Origin: Methylorubrum rhodesianum
GTDB lineage: Bacteria; Pseudomonadota; Alphaproteobacteria; Rhizobiales; Beijerinckiaceae
Length of the DNA stretch: 64,000 nt
Direction of reading: 5' to 3'
Assembly: GCF_014199985.1 (NCBI RefSeq)
Contig: NZ_JACHOS010000010.1
Coordinates: 167,027 to 231,026 of the forward strand
Positions 26,603 through 34,949 of the stretch are shown here, in pieces; the stretch's first letter is position 1, and every line of letters begins with the position of its first letter. Position numbers and translations under genes: made by a program. Below the pieces are notes generated by a model. It worked only from the letters and a program-made list of their open reading frames with translations, did no database searches and was not told the DNA's origin.

Positions 26603-26835
26603 TGCGCTGTCCGGCCAAGTGGGCCGGTTCGCCGTGAGAAGGCGCGTCGACGCCATGACTTTGGGACACCGACCTGACGCAACCGGGTCGGGCACGGGTC
26701 CAGTGCGTCGTCCGTGAAGCCGGGCCGGCGGCGACCTGATGCGCCGATCACGTCGCTTCCGCTGCGGCTAACCCCTTCGGAATCCCGCATTCGGCCTACC
26801 TTTGGGCTCTGAGGGCGGGCCGATACAGCGTCGCG

Positions 26836-27321
26836 TCAGGCGCCTTCGCGCTCGGGTACCGGCAGTCCGCCCGCCGCGGCAGGTGGCGGAGCCAAGCCGA
26901 GCAGCCGCGCGATCTCGTCGCCCTCCGCCCCGCCGAGCAGGTCGGCCAGGGTGTAGCGGTCCAGCACCGCCAGGAAGGCCGCCAGGGCCTCCCCCAATGC
27001 CCGCCGCAGGCGGCAGGGCGCGGTGATGACACAGGCGCCTACGGCGAAGCATTCGACCAGTGCGAGGTCGTCCTCGGTCGCCCGAACCACCGCGCCGACG
27101 ACGATCTCGGCAGGGGGCTTAGCGAGCCGCAAGCCGCCGCCTCGCCCACGGATCGTCCGGATCAGACCGAGCCGGCCGAGCTGATGCACCACCTTGGTGA
27201 GATGGCTCTCGGAGATCGCGTAGGCCCGTGCGATCTCGGCGATCGAGCTCTGCCGCGGCTCGCGCATGCCGACATAGATCAGGGTGCGCAGGGCGTAGTC
27301 CGTGTAGCGGGTCAGACGCAT
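26836..27321 (-). CDS. Rrf2-family NO-sensing repressor, NsrR-like
   Basis: 161 residues. An N-terminal winged helix (MRLTRYTDYALRTLIYVG; SISESHLTKVVHQLGRLG-like recognition region) is followed by a three-cysteine cluster Cys91, Cys97, Cys103 that would hold an iron-sulphur cluster, as in NsrR. It is divergent from the flavohaemoglobin gene and a dyad fitting the NsrR operator lies between them, so NO-dependent derepression of hmp is likely. IscR is less likely because of context. Confidence 0.85.
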   Translation of the reverse strand: MRLTRYTDYALRTLIYVGMREPRQSSIAEIARAYAISESHLTKVVHQLGRLGLIRTIRGRGGGLRLAKPPAEIVVGAVVRATEDDLALVECFAVGACVITAPCRLRRALGEALAAFLAVLDRYTLADLLGGAEGDEIARLLGLAPPPAAAGGLPVPEREGA

Positions 27322-27341
27322 GACGGATCCGATGGGTTCAT

Positions 27342-27364
27342 AAGGTACATTTCAGTTGAATCTT
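27342..27364. promoter_or_regulatory. NsrR-type operator between the Rrf2 and hmp genes
   Basis: A 23-base dyad: the left half AAGGTACATTT matches the NsrR half-site AAGATGCATTT at 9 of 11 positions and the right half (AGTTGAATCTT) matches its complement at 8 of 11, with a single central base. It is 20 bases upstream of the repressor start and 51 bases upstream of the hmp ATG, placed to control both. Confidence 0.65.
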
Positions 27365-27415
27365 TTAGAGCAGTACGGCAAAAGGTGCGCGTCGAATGGA
27401 TCTTTGGACTCGCCC

Positions 27416-28660
27416 ATGCCCGCCTCGCTCTCGCCGCAGACCATCGCCGTCGTCAAAGCCACCGTTCCGGCCCTCGAGACCCACGGCCTCGCCATCACGC
27501 GGCGCATGTACGAGCGCCTGTTCCAGAACGACGAAATCCGCGATCTCTTCAATCAATCGCACCACGGTGAGACCGGATCGCAGCCGAAGGCGCTTGCCCT
27601 CGCTGTTCTGGCCTATGCCCGCAACATCGACAATCTCGGTGTGCTGACGGGCGCCGTGGAGCGCATCGCCCAGAAGCATGTCGCACTCAACATCCTGCCG
27701 GAACACTACCCCTTCGTCGCCGACGCCCTGCTCGCGGCGATCCTTGACGTGCTGGGCGAGGCGGCGAGCCCCGAGATCCTCGCGGCCTGGGGCGAGGCGT
27801 ACTGGTTCCTGGCGGAACTGCTGATCGGCCGCGAGGCGACGATCTACCGGGATCAGGCGGCCAAGACCGGCGGCTGGAATGGGTGGCGCGACTTCGTGGT
27901 CGAGAGCGTCACTCCGGAAAGCGAGACGATCCGCTCGTTCGTGCTGGTCCCGGCCGATGGCGGTCCGGTCTTGCGTCACGAGCCGGGGCAGTATCTCGGC
28001 TTCCTCATCGACCTTCCGGGCCGGGGCGTGCTGAAGCGGAACTACTCGATCTCCTGCGCCCCGAACGCCCGCGCCTACCGCATCACGGTCAAGCGCGAGG
28101 CCGGCACGGACCAGCCGGCCGGCCTCGTCTCGAACTGGCTGCACGCGCAGGCACGGCCCGGAACGGTTCTCAAGGTCGCCGCCCCCGCAGGCGACTTCTT
28201 CCTCGACCGTCAGAGTGCCGAGCCGGTGGTCCTCGTCAGCGGCGGCGTCGGACTGACCCCGATGATCAGCATGCTGGAGAGCATTGCGGCCGAAGCGCCG
28301 GATCGCCCGGCATGGTTCATCCACGGCGCCCTGAACGGGCGGGTCCACGCCATGAGCGAGCATGTGCGCGGTCTCGTCGCGAACCGGGCAAACCTGTCGG
28401 CCCGCACCTTCTACGCCGAGCCGGATCCTCAGGACCGACCCGGCGCGCATTTCGACGAGGCGGGGCTGATCACCACGGATTGGCTCGTGGCGAACACGCC
28501 TTCGGAGCGGGCAACCTACTATCTGTGCGGCCCCAAGCCGTTCCTGGCCGCGCTGACGCATGGGCTCACCCGCGCCGGCGTTCCGGCGGAGCGGGTCCGG
28601 TTCGAGTTCTTCGGCCCCGCCGACGAGCTTCTGGAACAGGCGCCGAAGCAGGCGGCCTGA
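27416..28660 (+). CDS. hmp: Flavohaemoglobin / nitric oxide dioxygenase
   Basis: 414 residues; oxidises NO to nitrate with NADPH. The globin domain (1-140) has Tyr32 (MYERLF), Gln56 and proximal His88 (AQKHVAL); the FAD domain has RNYSIS; the NAD(P) domain has SGGVGLTPMISML and ends YYLCGPKPFLAALTHGL. The ATG at 27416 is preferred; an in-frame TTG at 27356 would place the start inside the operator. Divergent from the NsrR-like gene. Confidence 0.95.
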   Translation: MPASLSPQTIAVVKATVPALETHGLAITRRMYERLFQNDEIRDLFNQSHHGETGSQPKALALAVLAYARNIDNLGVLTGAVERIAQKHVALNILPEHYPFVADALLAAILDVLGEAASPEILAAWGEAYWFLAELLIGREATIYRDQAAKTGGWNGWRDFVVESVTPESETIRSFVLVPADGGPVLRHEPGQYLGFLIDLPGRGVLKRNYSISCAPNARAYRITVKREAGTDQPAGLVSNWLHAQARPGTVLKVAAPAGDFFLDRQSAEPVVLVSGGVGLTPMISMLESIAAEAPDRPAWFIHGALNGRVHAMSEHVRGLVANRANLSARTFYAEPDPQDRPGAHFDEAGLITTDWLVANTPSERATYYLCGPKPFLAALTHGLTRAGVPAERVRFEFFGPADELLEQAPKQAA

Positions 28661-28692
28661 AGCGCCGATGAGGCCCCCCGCCGCAGGCCGGT

Positions 28693-28863
28693 TCAGCCCG
28701 CGCCGGGGTCGGTCTCGTTCCCCTGGGACGGCACGCCCGGCTTGCCGTCGGTCTTCTCGTTCGGATCCTTGACCGCGTCGGGGGCGCTGTTGGCGGGCTT
28801 TGCCCCGTCCCGGCGCTCCCGATCCGGCTCGCGGTCGTCCCCGTTTTGCCCGTTCATTGTCAT
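28693..28863 (-). CDS. Small hydrophilic protein, 56 residues
   Basis: Composed almost wholly of Asp, Glu, Gly, Asn, Lys, Pro and Arg, with no Cys, Trp or hydrophobic core, so probably disordered. GAGGGAGC immediately precedes the ATG region. It is the third of three such genes transcribed together (29598 to 28693), 35 bases after the second. Function unknown; the composition resembles hydrophilins, which are linked to desiccation or osmotic tolerance, but this is only a compositional comparison. Confidence 0.6.
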   Translation of the reverse strand: MTMNGQNGDDREPDRERRDGAKPANSAPDAVKDPNEKTDGKPGVPSQGNETDPGAG

Positions 28864-28898
28864 GCTCCCTCGGGAATCCGGCGCAGGGGCCGAGCCGG

Positions 28899-29225
28899 TC
28901 AAGACCGCTTGGCCCGGTCGGGCTCGCCCGCGACGGGCTCCCCCTCGCGGGGACCGGCGGAGGCCTTGCGGTCGGAATGGCCGCCGGAGGAGCCGCCGAG
29001 CGCGGGCGGCGTGCGTCCCGCCGTCTCGCTTCCCCGACTGTCGCTCCACTCGCCCTGCCGCTCGGCATCCGAGCGTCCCCCGGATCCCTGGCCGGTGATC
29101 GCCGCCTGCTCGGCCGTCTGATGACCGCCGCCGGCCGGACGTGGACCGCGCGAGCCGACGGCTTCGTCGGGTTTGCGGGTGCCGGTATTGCTCAGGTCCT
29201 CGTCGGGCCGGTTCTCATTTCCCAT
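28899..29225 (-). CDS. Small hydrophilic protein, 108 residues
   Basis: Gly/Ser/Glu/Asp/Arg-rich, no Cys, one Trp, no predicted membrane or globular segment. The start ATG at 29225 has GGAGGGAAG upstream, inside the end of the preceding gene, whose stop is at 29215: the frames overlap by 11 bases, indicating coupled translation. No family recognised. Confidence 0.6.
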   Translation of the reverse strand: MGNENRPDEDLSNTGTRKPDEAVGSRGPRPAGGGHQTAEQAAITGQGSGGRSDAERQGEWSDSRGSETAGRTPPALGGSSGGHSDRKASAGPREGEPVAGEPDRAKRS

Positions 29226-29598
29226 CACGGCTTCCCTCCGACCCGCCATGGCGCGGCGGTTCTTCCTGGCCGACGGCGGCGGTGGCGCGCTCGATCGCCT
29301 CCTGTGCCGTCGCATCGGGCTCGGTCCGGGAGGACGGATTGGAAATCCGGCGCAGATTTTCTTCGGGTGTTTCCGCCTCGGTCTGATCCACCGCGTCCCG
29401 AGAGGCGCCGGAGCGATCCGTGCCGGAGGCGATGCGCGCGGTCTCGGCCGTGCCGTCGGGATTGCTCTTCAGGTCCGCCTGGGTCCGGGAAGGCACGCCG
29501 AGGTCGAGCGAAGAATCGGTGCCGAAATTCTGGCCGTTGCGGTCCGCGTCGGCATCGAACTCTCTGAGCGACGGCCGGTCGGGAGCAGTCTGCGACAT
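29215..29598 (-). CDS. Small acidic hydrophilic protein, 127 residues
   Basis: First gene of the trio. Rich in Asp, Glu, Thr, Ser and Arg; one helical stretch near the end (ATAQEAIERATAAVG). Three consecutive ATG codons (29604, 29601, 29598) follow CTGGAGG; the last has the best spacing. It lies 90 bases beyond the cysK stop on the same strand. No family recognised. Confidence 0.6.
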   Translation of the reverse strand: MSQTAPDRPSLREFDADADRNGQNFGTDSSLDLGVPSRTQADLKSNPDGTAETARIASGTDRSGASRDAVDQTEAETPEENLRRISNPSSRTEPDATAQEAIERATAAVGQEEPPRHGGSEGSRDGK

Positions 29599-29688
29599 CA
29601 TCATCCTCCAGATCTGACCGGGACAACAACCCGGGATCGGAGGAGTTGCGGTGCGGGGCCGTCGCAGCCCCACACCGCCTCTCGAATG

Positions 29689-30666
29689 TTAGCCGATTCC
29701 CTCGAACAGCACCGAGGAGATGTAGCGCTCGGCGAACGAGCAGGCGACGGTGACGATGCGCTTGCCCTGGAACTCGGGACGGCCCCCCAGTTCCAGCGCC
29801 GCAGCGACGTTGCCGCCGGTCGAGATGCCGCCGGGGATCCCCTCGAACTTGGCGAGGTCCCGCGCCGTGTCGATCGCCTGCTGGTTCGAGACCTTCAGGA
29901 CGCCGTCGAGAACGTCGGTGTGCAGATTGTCCGGGATGAAGCCAGCACCGATGCCCTGGATCTTGTGCGGGCCCGGCTGGCCGCCGGAGATCACGGGGCT
30001 GTCCACCGGCTCCACCGCGAACACCTTGAGGTTCGGCAAGCGGGGCTTGAGCACCTCGCCGACGCCGGTCACCGTGCCGCCGGTGCCGACACCCGCCACG
30101 AAGGCATCGAGCCGGCCCTGCGTATCGTTCCAGATCTCTTCCGCGGTCGTCTTGCGATGGATCTCCGGATTCGCCGGGTTCGAGAATTGCTGCGGCATCA
30201 CCGCGCCGTCGATCTCGCGCAGCAGCTCCTCGGCGCGGGCGATGGCGCCCTTCATGCCCTGCGGCCCGGGGGTCAGCTCGAGCTGCGCACCGAGGAAGGC
30301 GAGCATCTTGCGCCGCTCCAGCGACATCGTCTCCGGCATGACCAGGATCAGGCGGTAGCCGCGGGCGGCGGCCACGAAGGCCAGCGCGATGCCGGTATTG
30401 CCCGAGGTCGGCTCGACGAGCGTACCGCCGGGCTTGAGCCGGCCGGAGGCTTCGAGCGCGTCGATCATGTTGACGCCGATGCGGTCCTTCACGCTCGAGA
30501 TCGGGTTGAAGAATTCGAGCTTGAGCAGGATCTCGGCATCGACGCCCCGCTCCTTGGTGAGCCGGTTGAGGCGCACGAGCGGCGTATTGCCGATGGTCTC
30601 GGTGATCGAGCCGTAGACGCGGCCGTGTCCGGGCTTCCGGACGTCCGGGGTGGAGGTGTCTGTCAT
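29689..30666 (-). CDS. cysK: O-acetylserine sulfhydrylase (cysteine synthase A)
   Basis: 325 residues, PLP enzyme making cysteine from O-acetylserine and sulfide. Lys60 in NPISSVKDRIG binds PLP; TSGNTGIALAFVAA and GTGGTVTGVGEVL are the substrate and phosphate loops. AAGGAG lies 10 bases before the ATG at 30666. Normal length. Confidence 0.95.
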   Translation of the reverse strand: MTDTSTPDVRKPGHGRVYGSITETIGNTPLVRLNRLTKERGVDAEILLKLEFFNPISSVKDRIGVNMIDALEASGRLKPGGTLVEPTSGNTGIALAFVAAARGYRLILVMPETMSLERRKMLAFLGAQLELTPGPQGMKGAIARAEELLREIDGAVMPQQFSNPANPEIHRKTTAEEIWNDTQGRLDAFVAGVGTGGTVTGVGEVLKPRLPNLKVFAVEPVDSPVISGGQPGPHKIQGIGAGFIPDNLHTDVLDGVLKVSNQQAIDTARDLAKFEGIPGGISTGGNVAAALELGGRPEFQGKRIVTVACSFAERYISSVLFEGIG

Positions 30667-31081
30667 CGTCTGTCCGCTCCTTGAGCGCTCCCGTGCCGAT
30701 GCGGTCAACGGCCCGGCGCAGGAGCGCGCGCCAAAACGAGAGGCTTCGGCATCGGTCCAAACGCGGATGACCGGCACGGGGCTCGGCCCTTGGTCCAGGC
30801 CTTGGCCGGGTCCTTGACCCAGTCCTTGGCCGGGTCCTTGGCAAAGCCGATGCGAAACCAGAAACTTAGCGCTCCCGCCGAAGCGGTGGCCGCTGCGGCG
30901 ACGCGTAGCCGATTTCGCAAGCTCCGTCGAGCTTCCCGCCCGGCGGATACCCACCTTTACACGTGAAGCGCACGGTTGAGCTTATCCGGAGAATTTTATT
31001 TTCTTTTTCCGCGCGCAAACGACAGTATTGTCATCTTCGATGCGCAGACTGAACAGGGCGGATACAAGCCGGCGCCGGGCC
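30667..31081. other. cysK upstream region with 24-bp tandem repeat and AT-rich patch
   Basis: 415 bases. A 24-base unit at 30800-30823 is repeated at 30824-30842 (partial), with a related stretch just before. On the minus strand a TTG-initiated frame (30705-30920) would read a hydrophobic N-terminus and repeated KDPAK units, but start signals are weak and I do not call it. An AT-rich stretch at about 30990-31015 may contain the cysK promoter. Confidence 0.5.
30800..30842 (-). repeat. 24-bp imperfect tandem repeat upstream of cysK
   Basis: CCTTGGCCGGGTCCTTG occurs at 30800-30816 and again at 30824-30840 with a 24-base period. The period is a multiple of three, so any peptide read through it would show an eight-residue repeat. 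Confidence 0.7.
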
Positions 31082-31255
31082 TCAGGCCCCGATCAGGCGG
31101 GTCGCGAGAATCAGGATGACGATCCCCGAACCGGTCGCGACGACCGCCAGGCTCGCGGCTGTCTCGTGGTGGGCGCGGACGAAGGCGTAGCGCGCTGCGG
31201 CGGTCGCCGACCGCACCCTCGGGACGACGCGCTTGTGAACCCGGCCGATCCGCAT
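31082..31255 (-). CDS. Small membrane protein, 57 residues
   Basis: A basic N-terminal half (MRIGRVHKRVVPRVRSATAA) leads to one C-terminal hydrophobic helix (about 35-54), giving a tail-anchored or single-pass topology. GGAGAGA lies 6 bases before the ATG. No family recognised; isolated by more than 150 bases on both sides. Confidence 0.55.
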   Translation of the reverse strand: MRIGRVHKRVVPRVRSATAAARYAFVRAHHETAASLAVVATGSGIVILILATRLIGA

Positions 31256-31437
31256 TCCGTCTCTCCGCGTGGACGGCCGCGCGGGGCGCGACCGAGGCGC
31301 ACGAGGAAACGGCCCGGGAGCCTGACGGAAAGTGAACCCGGACGTTCGTCCGCGAATCATCGTCAACGGTGTCTTAACCGGGCGGCCGACAGGACATGGC
31401 GCCGGCGCGGCCGGTACGGTGTCCGGGCTCGCGGCCG

Positions 31438-31935
31438 CTACAGCGCGCGGTCGAAGCGCAGTTCGCCGTTCGGGCTGCGGATGACGAGCTGCGAGCCGTC
31501 GAGATCCCACTTGCCCGCCGTGCGCAGGGCGATGAGGAAGGCCTGCTCGGAGGCCGCCAGACCCTTGTCGCAGGTCTTCTTGGTGAGAGCCAAGGGACCG
31601 ACGGCGAGGTGCTGCTCGCGCAGGGGGAATGCGGTGGCGGTGAAGGTGTTGCAGCCGCCGTAGCCGCGGGCGCGGTACTGCGTGTCGATGATGAAGCTCG
31701 GACGGTCGGCGCCGGTGAACGGCTTGCCGTTCATGCTGACCGCGGTCCACATCGAGCCGAGGGGGAACATCTTCTCCTGCGGCTTGGTCCCGGGGACGTA
31801 TTGCGGCTTCTTCTCCGGCTGCTTGCCGGCGCCGAAGCCGGACGAGTTGCCGCCCATGCCCATCTGCGCCGTAGCCGGCGCGGCCGCGAACGCGGCAACC
31901 GCGCAGGCCAGCGCGGTGGTCAGCATCCTGTTCAT
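31438..31935 (-). CDS. META-domain (HslJ-like) exported protein
   Basis: 165 residues with a signal peptide (cleavage after ATA, residue 23) and a META domain: LGSMWTAVSMNGKPF, YRARGYGGCNTFTA, TKKTCDKGLAASEQAFL and the closing W...L.I strand. Cys residues in GCN and TCD could pair. META proteins are envelope proteins associated with stress or antibiotic tolerance; mechanism unknown. Confidence 0.82.
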   Translation of the reverse strand: MNRMLTTALACAVAAFAAAPATAQMGMGGNSSGFGAGKQPEKKPQYVPGTKPQEKMFPLGSMWTAVSMNGKPFTGADRPSFIIDTQYRARGYGGCNTFTATAFPLREQHLAVGPLALTKKTCDKGLAASEQAFLIALRTAGKWDLDGSQLVIRSPNGELRFDRAL

Positions 31936-32356
31936 CGTTCAGCCCCCTTTCTGCTCGGCTGCCTCACCCCGGAGCCCGGCTGGCCGCGCGCGGCGCGGAC
32001 ACGGCTCTCGACTCTTTCGCCCATTGCGGCGCGCAGGCTCCGAAACATTCGGGCCGCGGACCCGATCCTGGCATCTGGTTCTGGGCGCTAGGGGGAATCG
32101 ACACAGATTCAAGCACAATTATGGTCAAGACCCGTTCAGGATCCGGTTCGACGGCGATCCTGCCCGATCCAGGCGCCGCAAGCCTTGTGCGCCAGGACGC
32201 TTCGCCGAGCGAGTCGGCGGTGAGGGCCGAAAGACCGTTTCTCACAAGCTTTGCCGAAACGAACCGGCCTCTCGAAGGGTTGATGGAGCGCCTGAGCGTT
32301 TCCGGGCCGCATCGTGAGGCGAAGCAACCCGGAGCGCGAGCGGCACAGGCAATGGC
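31936..32356. other. 421-base intergenic region, no gene seen
   Basis: Between the META-domain gene and the XRE regulator, which are divergent. It must hold both promoters. I find no coding frame with a start signal, no strong hairpin and no clear repeat. Confidence 0.5.
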
Positions 32357-32701
32357 ATGAGTGAGGAGAGCGGTTTGACCGGATCGGACGAAGGAGTGTC
32401 GAGCGGCGCCTCGCCCAACACCATGACGGCGCCCCAGTGCCGGGCCGCCCGCGGCCTGCTCGGCTGGTCGGAGACGGAGTTGGCCCGCCGTTCCGGGTTG
32501 GACGAGGGCTTCGTGAAGGGCTTCGAGGCCGGTACGGGCGATCCCGCCTCCGGCCAGGTCGAGGCCCTTCGCAGCGCCCTGATGCAGGGCGGCATCGTCT
32601 TCACCAACGGTGCCACGGCGGGCGTGCGGCTCTCCGAGCAGCAGCGGGGCGGCAACGAGGGGACGCGGGTCGATCAGCTCACCACCGAGAACGACCGCTG
32701 A
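32357..32701 (+). CDS. Small XRE-type helix-turn-helix protein
   Basis: 114 residues. After a 22-residue polar leader, a HTH fold begins: MTAPQCRAARGLLGWSETEL, then ARRSGLDEGFVKGFEAGTGDP, and the typical alphaproteobacterial ending ALMQGGIVFTNG...GVRL. A second Met at residue 23 could be the true start. Target unknown. It converges with the ferredoxin-reductase gene 9 bases away. Confidence 0.78.
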   Translation: MSEESGLTGSDEGVSSGASPNTMTAPQCRAARGLLGWSETELARRSGLDEGFVKGFEAGTGDPASGQVEALRSALMQGGIVFTNGATAGVRLSEQQRGGNEGTRVDQLTTENDR

Positions 32702-32710
32702 AGGCGGGCG

Positions 32711-33952
32711 TCACCCCGTCGCCAGGGCCTTGAGGTCGAAATTCGGGTCGGCGGCCTGCTCCGGCGTCAGCCGCTTGGCCGAGGTGAGAAGGCGGCGCGC
32801 GGCCATGTGGTCGGCGGGGCGATCGACCGATTCGACGGCGCTGAGCGCGTCGTCGCGGAATCGGAACACCGAGAATCCGGCGCCAGCCCGGCGCGGGACG
32901 CTGGCGTCACCCGGCGCGGCGAGCCCGGCGATCTGGAGCTTGCGCGGCCCCTGATCGCTCCAGAACCACGGCACCGCGTCGTAGGCGGCGGGCCGTCCGG
33001 TGAGCCGGGCGGCGAGGCAGCGGCCCTGATCGACCGCGTTCTGCACCGACTCGATCCGCACCCGGTCGCCGCCGGGCATCCCCGCGGCGAAGCGGCTCGG
33101 GAAGCGCACGCAATCACCGATGGCGGAGATCGCCGGATCGCTCGTCGCCAAGAAGGCATCGACCTCGATGCCGTCGCGCACGGTCAGCCCGGCTTCCGCC
33201 GCGAGTTCCTGGTTCGGCACCACGCCGATTCCGACGAGCACGAGGTCGGCGGGCAGGCTCTGCCCATCGGCGGTCCGCACGGCGGCGACCCGTCCCGCCT
33301 CCCCCTCGAGGGTCGTCACGCCCGCCCCGAACAGGAACGTGACGCCGGCCTCCTCGTGGAAGGTGCGGAACGCCTCCGACGTTTCCGGCGAGACCGCCCG
33401 CGCCATCACGCGCTCGGCGGCCTCGATCACCGTGACGGAGAGGCCGCGGGCGGCGCAGACGGCCGCGAATTCGAGGCCGATGAAACCGGCGCCGACCACG
33501 ACGATCCGGTGGCTGTCGGCGATCGCCGATCGCAGGGCATCGGCATCGTCGAGGGAACGGAGCTGGCGCACGCCCGCGAGATCGGCGCCCTGTACTGGCA
33601 GCGCCCGGTTGCGGGTGCCCGTCGCCAGGATGAGGTGGTCGTAGGCGAGGCGGTCGCCATCCGAGAGAAGCAGGCTGCGCTCCGCCCGGTCGATCGCCGT
33701 CACCCGTGTCCCGGAACGGTGGTCGATGCGATGCTCGGCGAAAAAACTCTCCTGGCGCAGCAGCAGGCCGCGAGCGTCGGTCTTGCCGGCGAGGTAGGCC
33801 TTCGACAGCGGCGGGCGCTGATAGGGGAGCGCGGCCTCCTCGCCGACCAGGGTCAGGCTCCCGGAAAATCCCGCCTCCCGCAGCGAGGCGGCGGCCTGGA
33901 AGCCGGCCTGTCCCGCTCCGACGATGACGATCCTCTCGATCGAGCCGCTCAT
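32711..33952 (-). CDS. FAD-dependent ferredoxin/rubredoxin-NAD(P) reductase
   Basis: 413 residues. First FAD motif IVIVGAGQAGFQAAASLRE, substrate-face motif LPYQRPPLSKAYL, NAD motif IVVVGAGFIGLEFAAVCAARG, second FAD motif AISAIGDCVRF, and a C-terminal reductase domain with VPWFWSDQGPRKLQIAG. This is the BphA4/putidaredoxin-reductase type. Its ATG overlaps the stop of the upstream qscR-like gene by 4 bases (ATGA), so translation is coupled to the regulator. No ferredoxin gene is adjacent. Confidence 0.9.
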   Translation of the reverse strand: MSGSIERIVIVGAGQAGFQAAASLREAGFSGSLTLVGEEAALPYQRPPLSKAYLAGKTDARGLLLRQESFFAEHRIDHRSGTRVTAIDRAERSLLLSDGDRLAYDHLILATGTRNRALPVQGADLAGVRQLRSLDDADALRSAIADSHRIVVVGAGFIGLEFAAVCAARGLSVTVIEAAERVMARAVSPETSEAFRTFHEEAGVTFLFGAGVTTLEGEAGRVAAVRTADGQSLPADLVLVGIGVVPNQELAAEAGLTVRDGIEVDAFLATSDPAISAIGDCVRFPSRFAAGMPGGDRVRIESVQNAVDQGRCLAARLTGRPAAYDAVPWFWSDQGPRKLQIAGLAAPGDASVPRRAGAGFSVFRFRDDALSAVESVDRPADHMAARRLLTSAKRLTPEQAADPNFDLKALATG

Positions 33953-34938
33953 TCGCCCGCCTCCGCGGGACTGCGGACGGCCTTGGGTGCGGGCGCCGGC
34001 AGAGACCCTTCCGCGAAGAAGCCGCCCGGGATAGTCGGCAGGAAGCGGCGCCCCTCCTGCGCGAGATAGTCCCAGAACGCGTCCGAGGCCGGGCCGAGCA
34101 CCTTGTCGGCGCGGCGCACGACGTACCAGTCGCGCCGGATCGGCAAGCCTTCCACGTCGAGCAGGACGAGGCGCCCGCTCGCCAGCTCCGCCGCCACCGA
34201 GTGGCCCGACAGCAGCGCGATCCCGAGGCCCGCCATCACCGCCTGCTTCAGCGTCTCGTTCGACCCCGAATCGATCCCGAGCTTGGCTCGGCGGATCATC
34301 ACGCCGCTCATGAACTCCTCGAACACCGAGCGGGTGCCCGAGCCCTCCTCGCGCACCAGGAAGGATTCCTCCGACAGATCCGCCCGCGTCAGGCCGCGCC
34401 GCCCGGCCATCGGATGGTCGGGGGCGGCGATCAGCACCAGCGGATGAGGCCCGAACGTCTCCGCCTCGATGGCGAAGTCCCGTGGCGGACGGCCCATGAT
34501 CGCGAAATCGATGTCGTAGTTGCGCAGGGCCTCGATCGTGTCCTGGCGGTTGCCGACGGTGAGCGAAATCTCGACCTTCGGGTGGCTCTCCATGAAGCCG
34601 GCGATCACCTGCGGCGCGAAGTACTTCGCCGTCGAGACCACCCCGAGGCCGACCCTTCCGCCGCCGCCGCCCTTCAGGGTGCGCAGGCGGTCGGTGCAGG
34701 TTTCCAGCACGGTGTTGATGCTGTTGATCGCCCACAGCATCTCGCGGCCGGCATCGGTCGGCTTGAGGCCTGTCGGCGTGCGGTCGAACAGGAGGAGGCC
34801 GGCCTCCTCCTCGAGTTGGCGGATACGGGCGTAGAGCGCGGCGGAGGTGACGTTCAGCTCCTGCGCGGCCCGCGTCATGGTGCCGAGCCGCGCCACCGCG
34901 GCCACCGCCTGAAGCTGCTTGAGCGAGAGATTGCGCAT
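33949..34938 (-). CDS. qscR: LysR-type regulator QscR/CbbR
   Basis: 329 residues. N-terminal winged helix (MRNLSLKQLQAVAAVARLGT, then TRAAQELNVTSAALYARIRQLEEEAG) and a LysR effector domain with the CbbR pattern (GVVSTAKYFAPQVIAGFMESHP; REEGSGTR). Divergent from fbp-prk by 207 bases, the classical CbbR position. In M. extorquens the CbbR homologue QscR activates serine-cycle methylotrophy genes and responds to ribulose 1,5-bisphosphate made by phosphoribulokinase. I infer QscR from that context; sequence alone supports CbbR/QscR family. Confidence 0.87.
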   Translation of the reverse strand: MRNLSLKQLQAVAAVARLGTMTRAAQELNVTSAALYARIRQLEEEAGLLLFDRTPTGLKPTDAGREMLWAINSINTVLETCTDRLRTLKGGGGGRVGLGVVSTAKYFAPQVIAGFMESHPKVEISLTVGNRQDTIEALRNYDIDFAIMGRPPRDFAIEAETFGPHPLVLIAAPDHPMAGRRGLTRADLSEESFLVREEGSGTRSVFEEFMSGVMIRRAKLGIDSGSNETLKQAVMAGLGIALLSGHSVAAELASGRLVLLDVEGLPIRRDWYVVRRADKVLGPASDAFWDYLAQEGRRFLPTIPGGFFAEGSLPAPAPKAVRSPAEAGE

Positions 34939-34949
34939 GCCTCGTTTTT

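Noticed and set aside
26603..26835. rpmG (ribosomal protein L33) gene expected after pleD
   Set aside because: No frame with the L33 sequence is present; the gap before the Rrf2 gene shows no recognisable gene.
27356..27415. TTG-initiated extension of hmp
   Set aside because: It would start inside the operator dyad and adds residues not seen in flavohaemoglobins; ATG 27416 fits the globin N-terminus.
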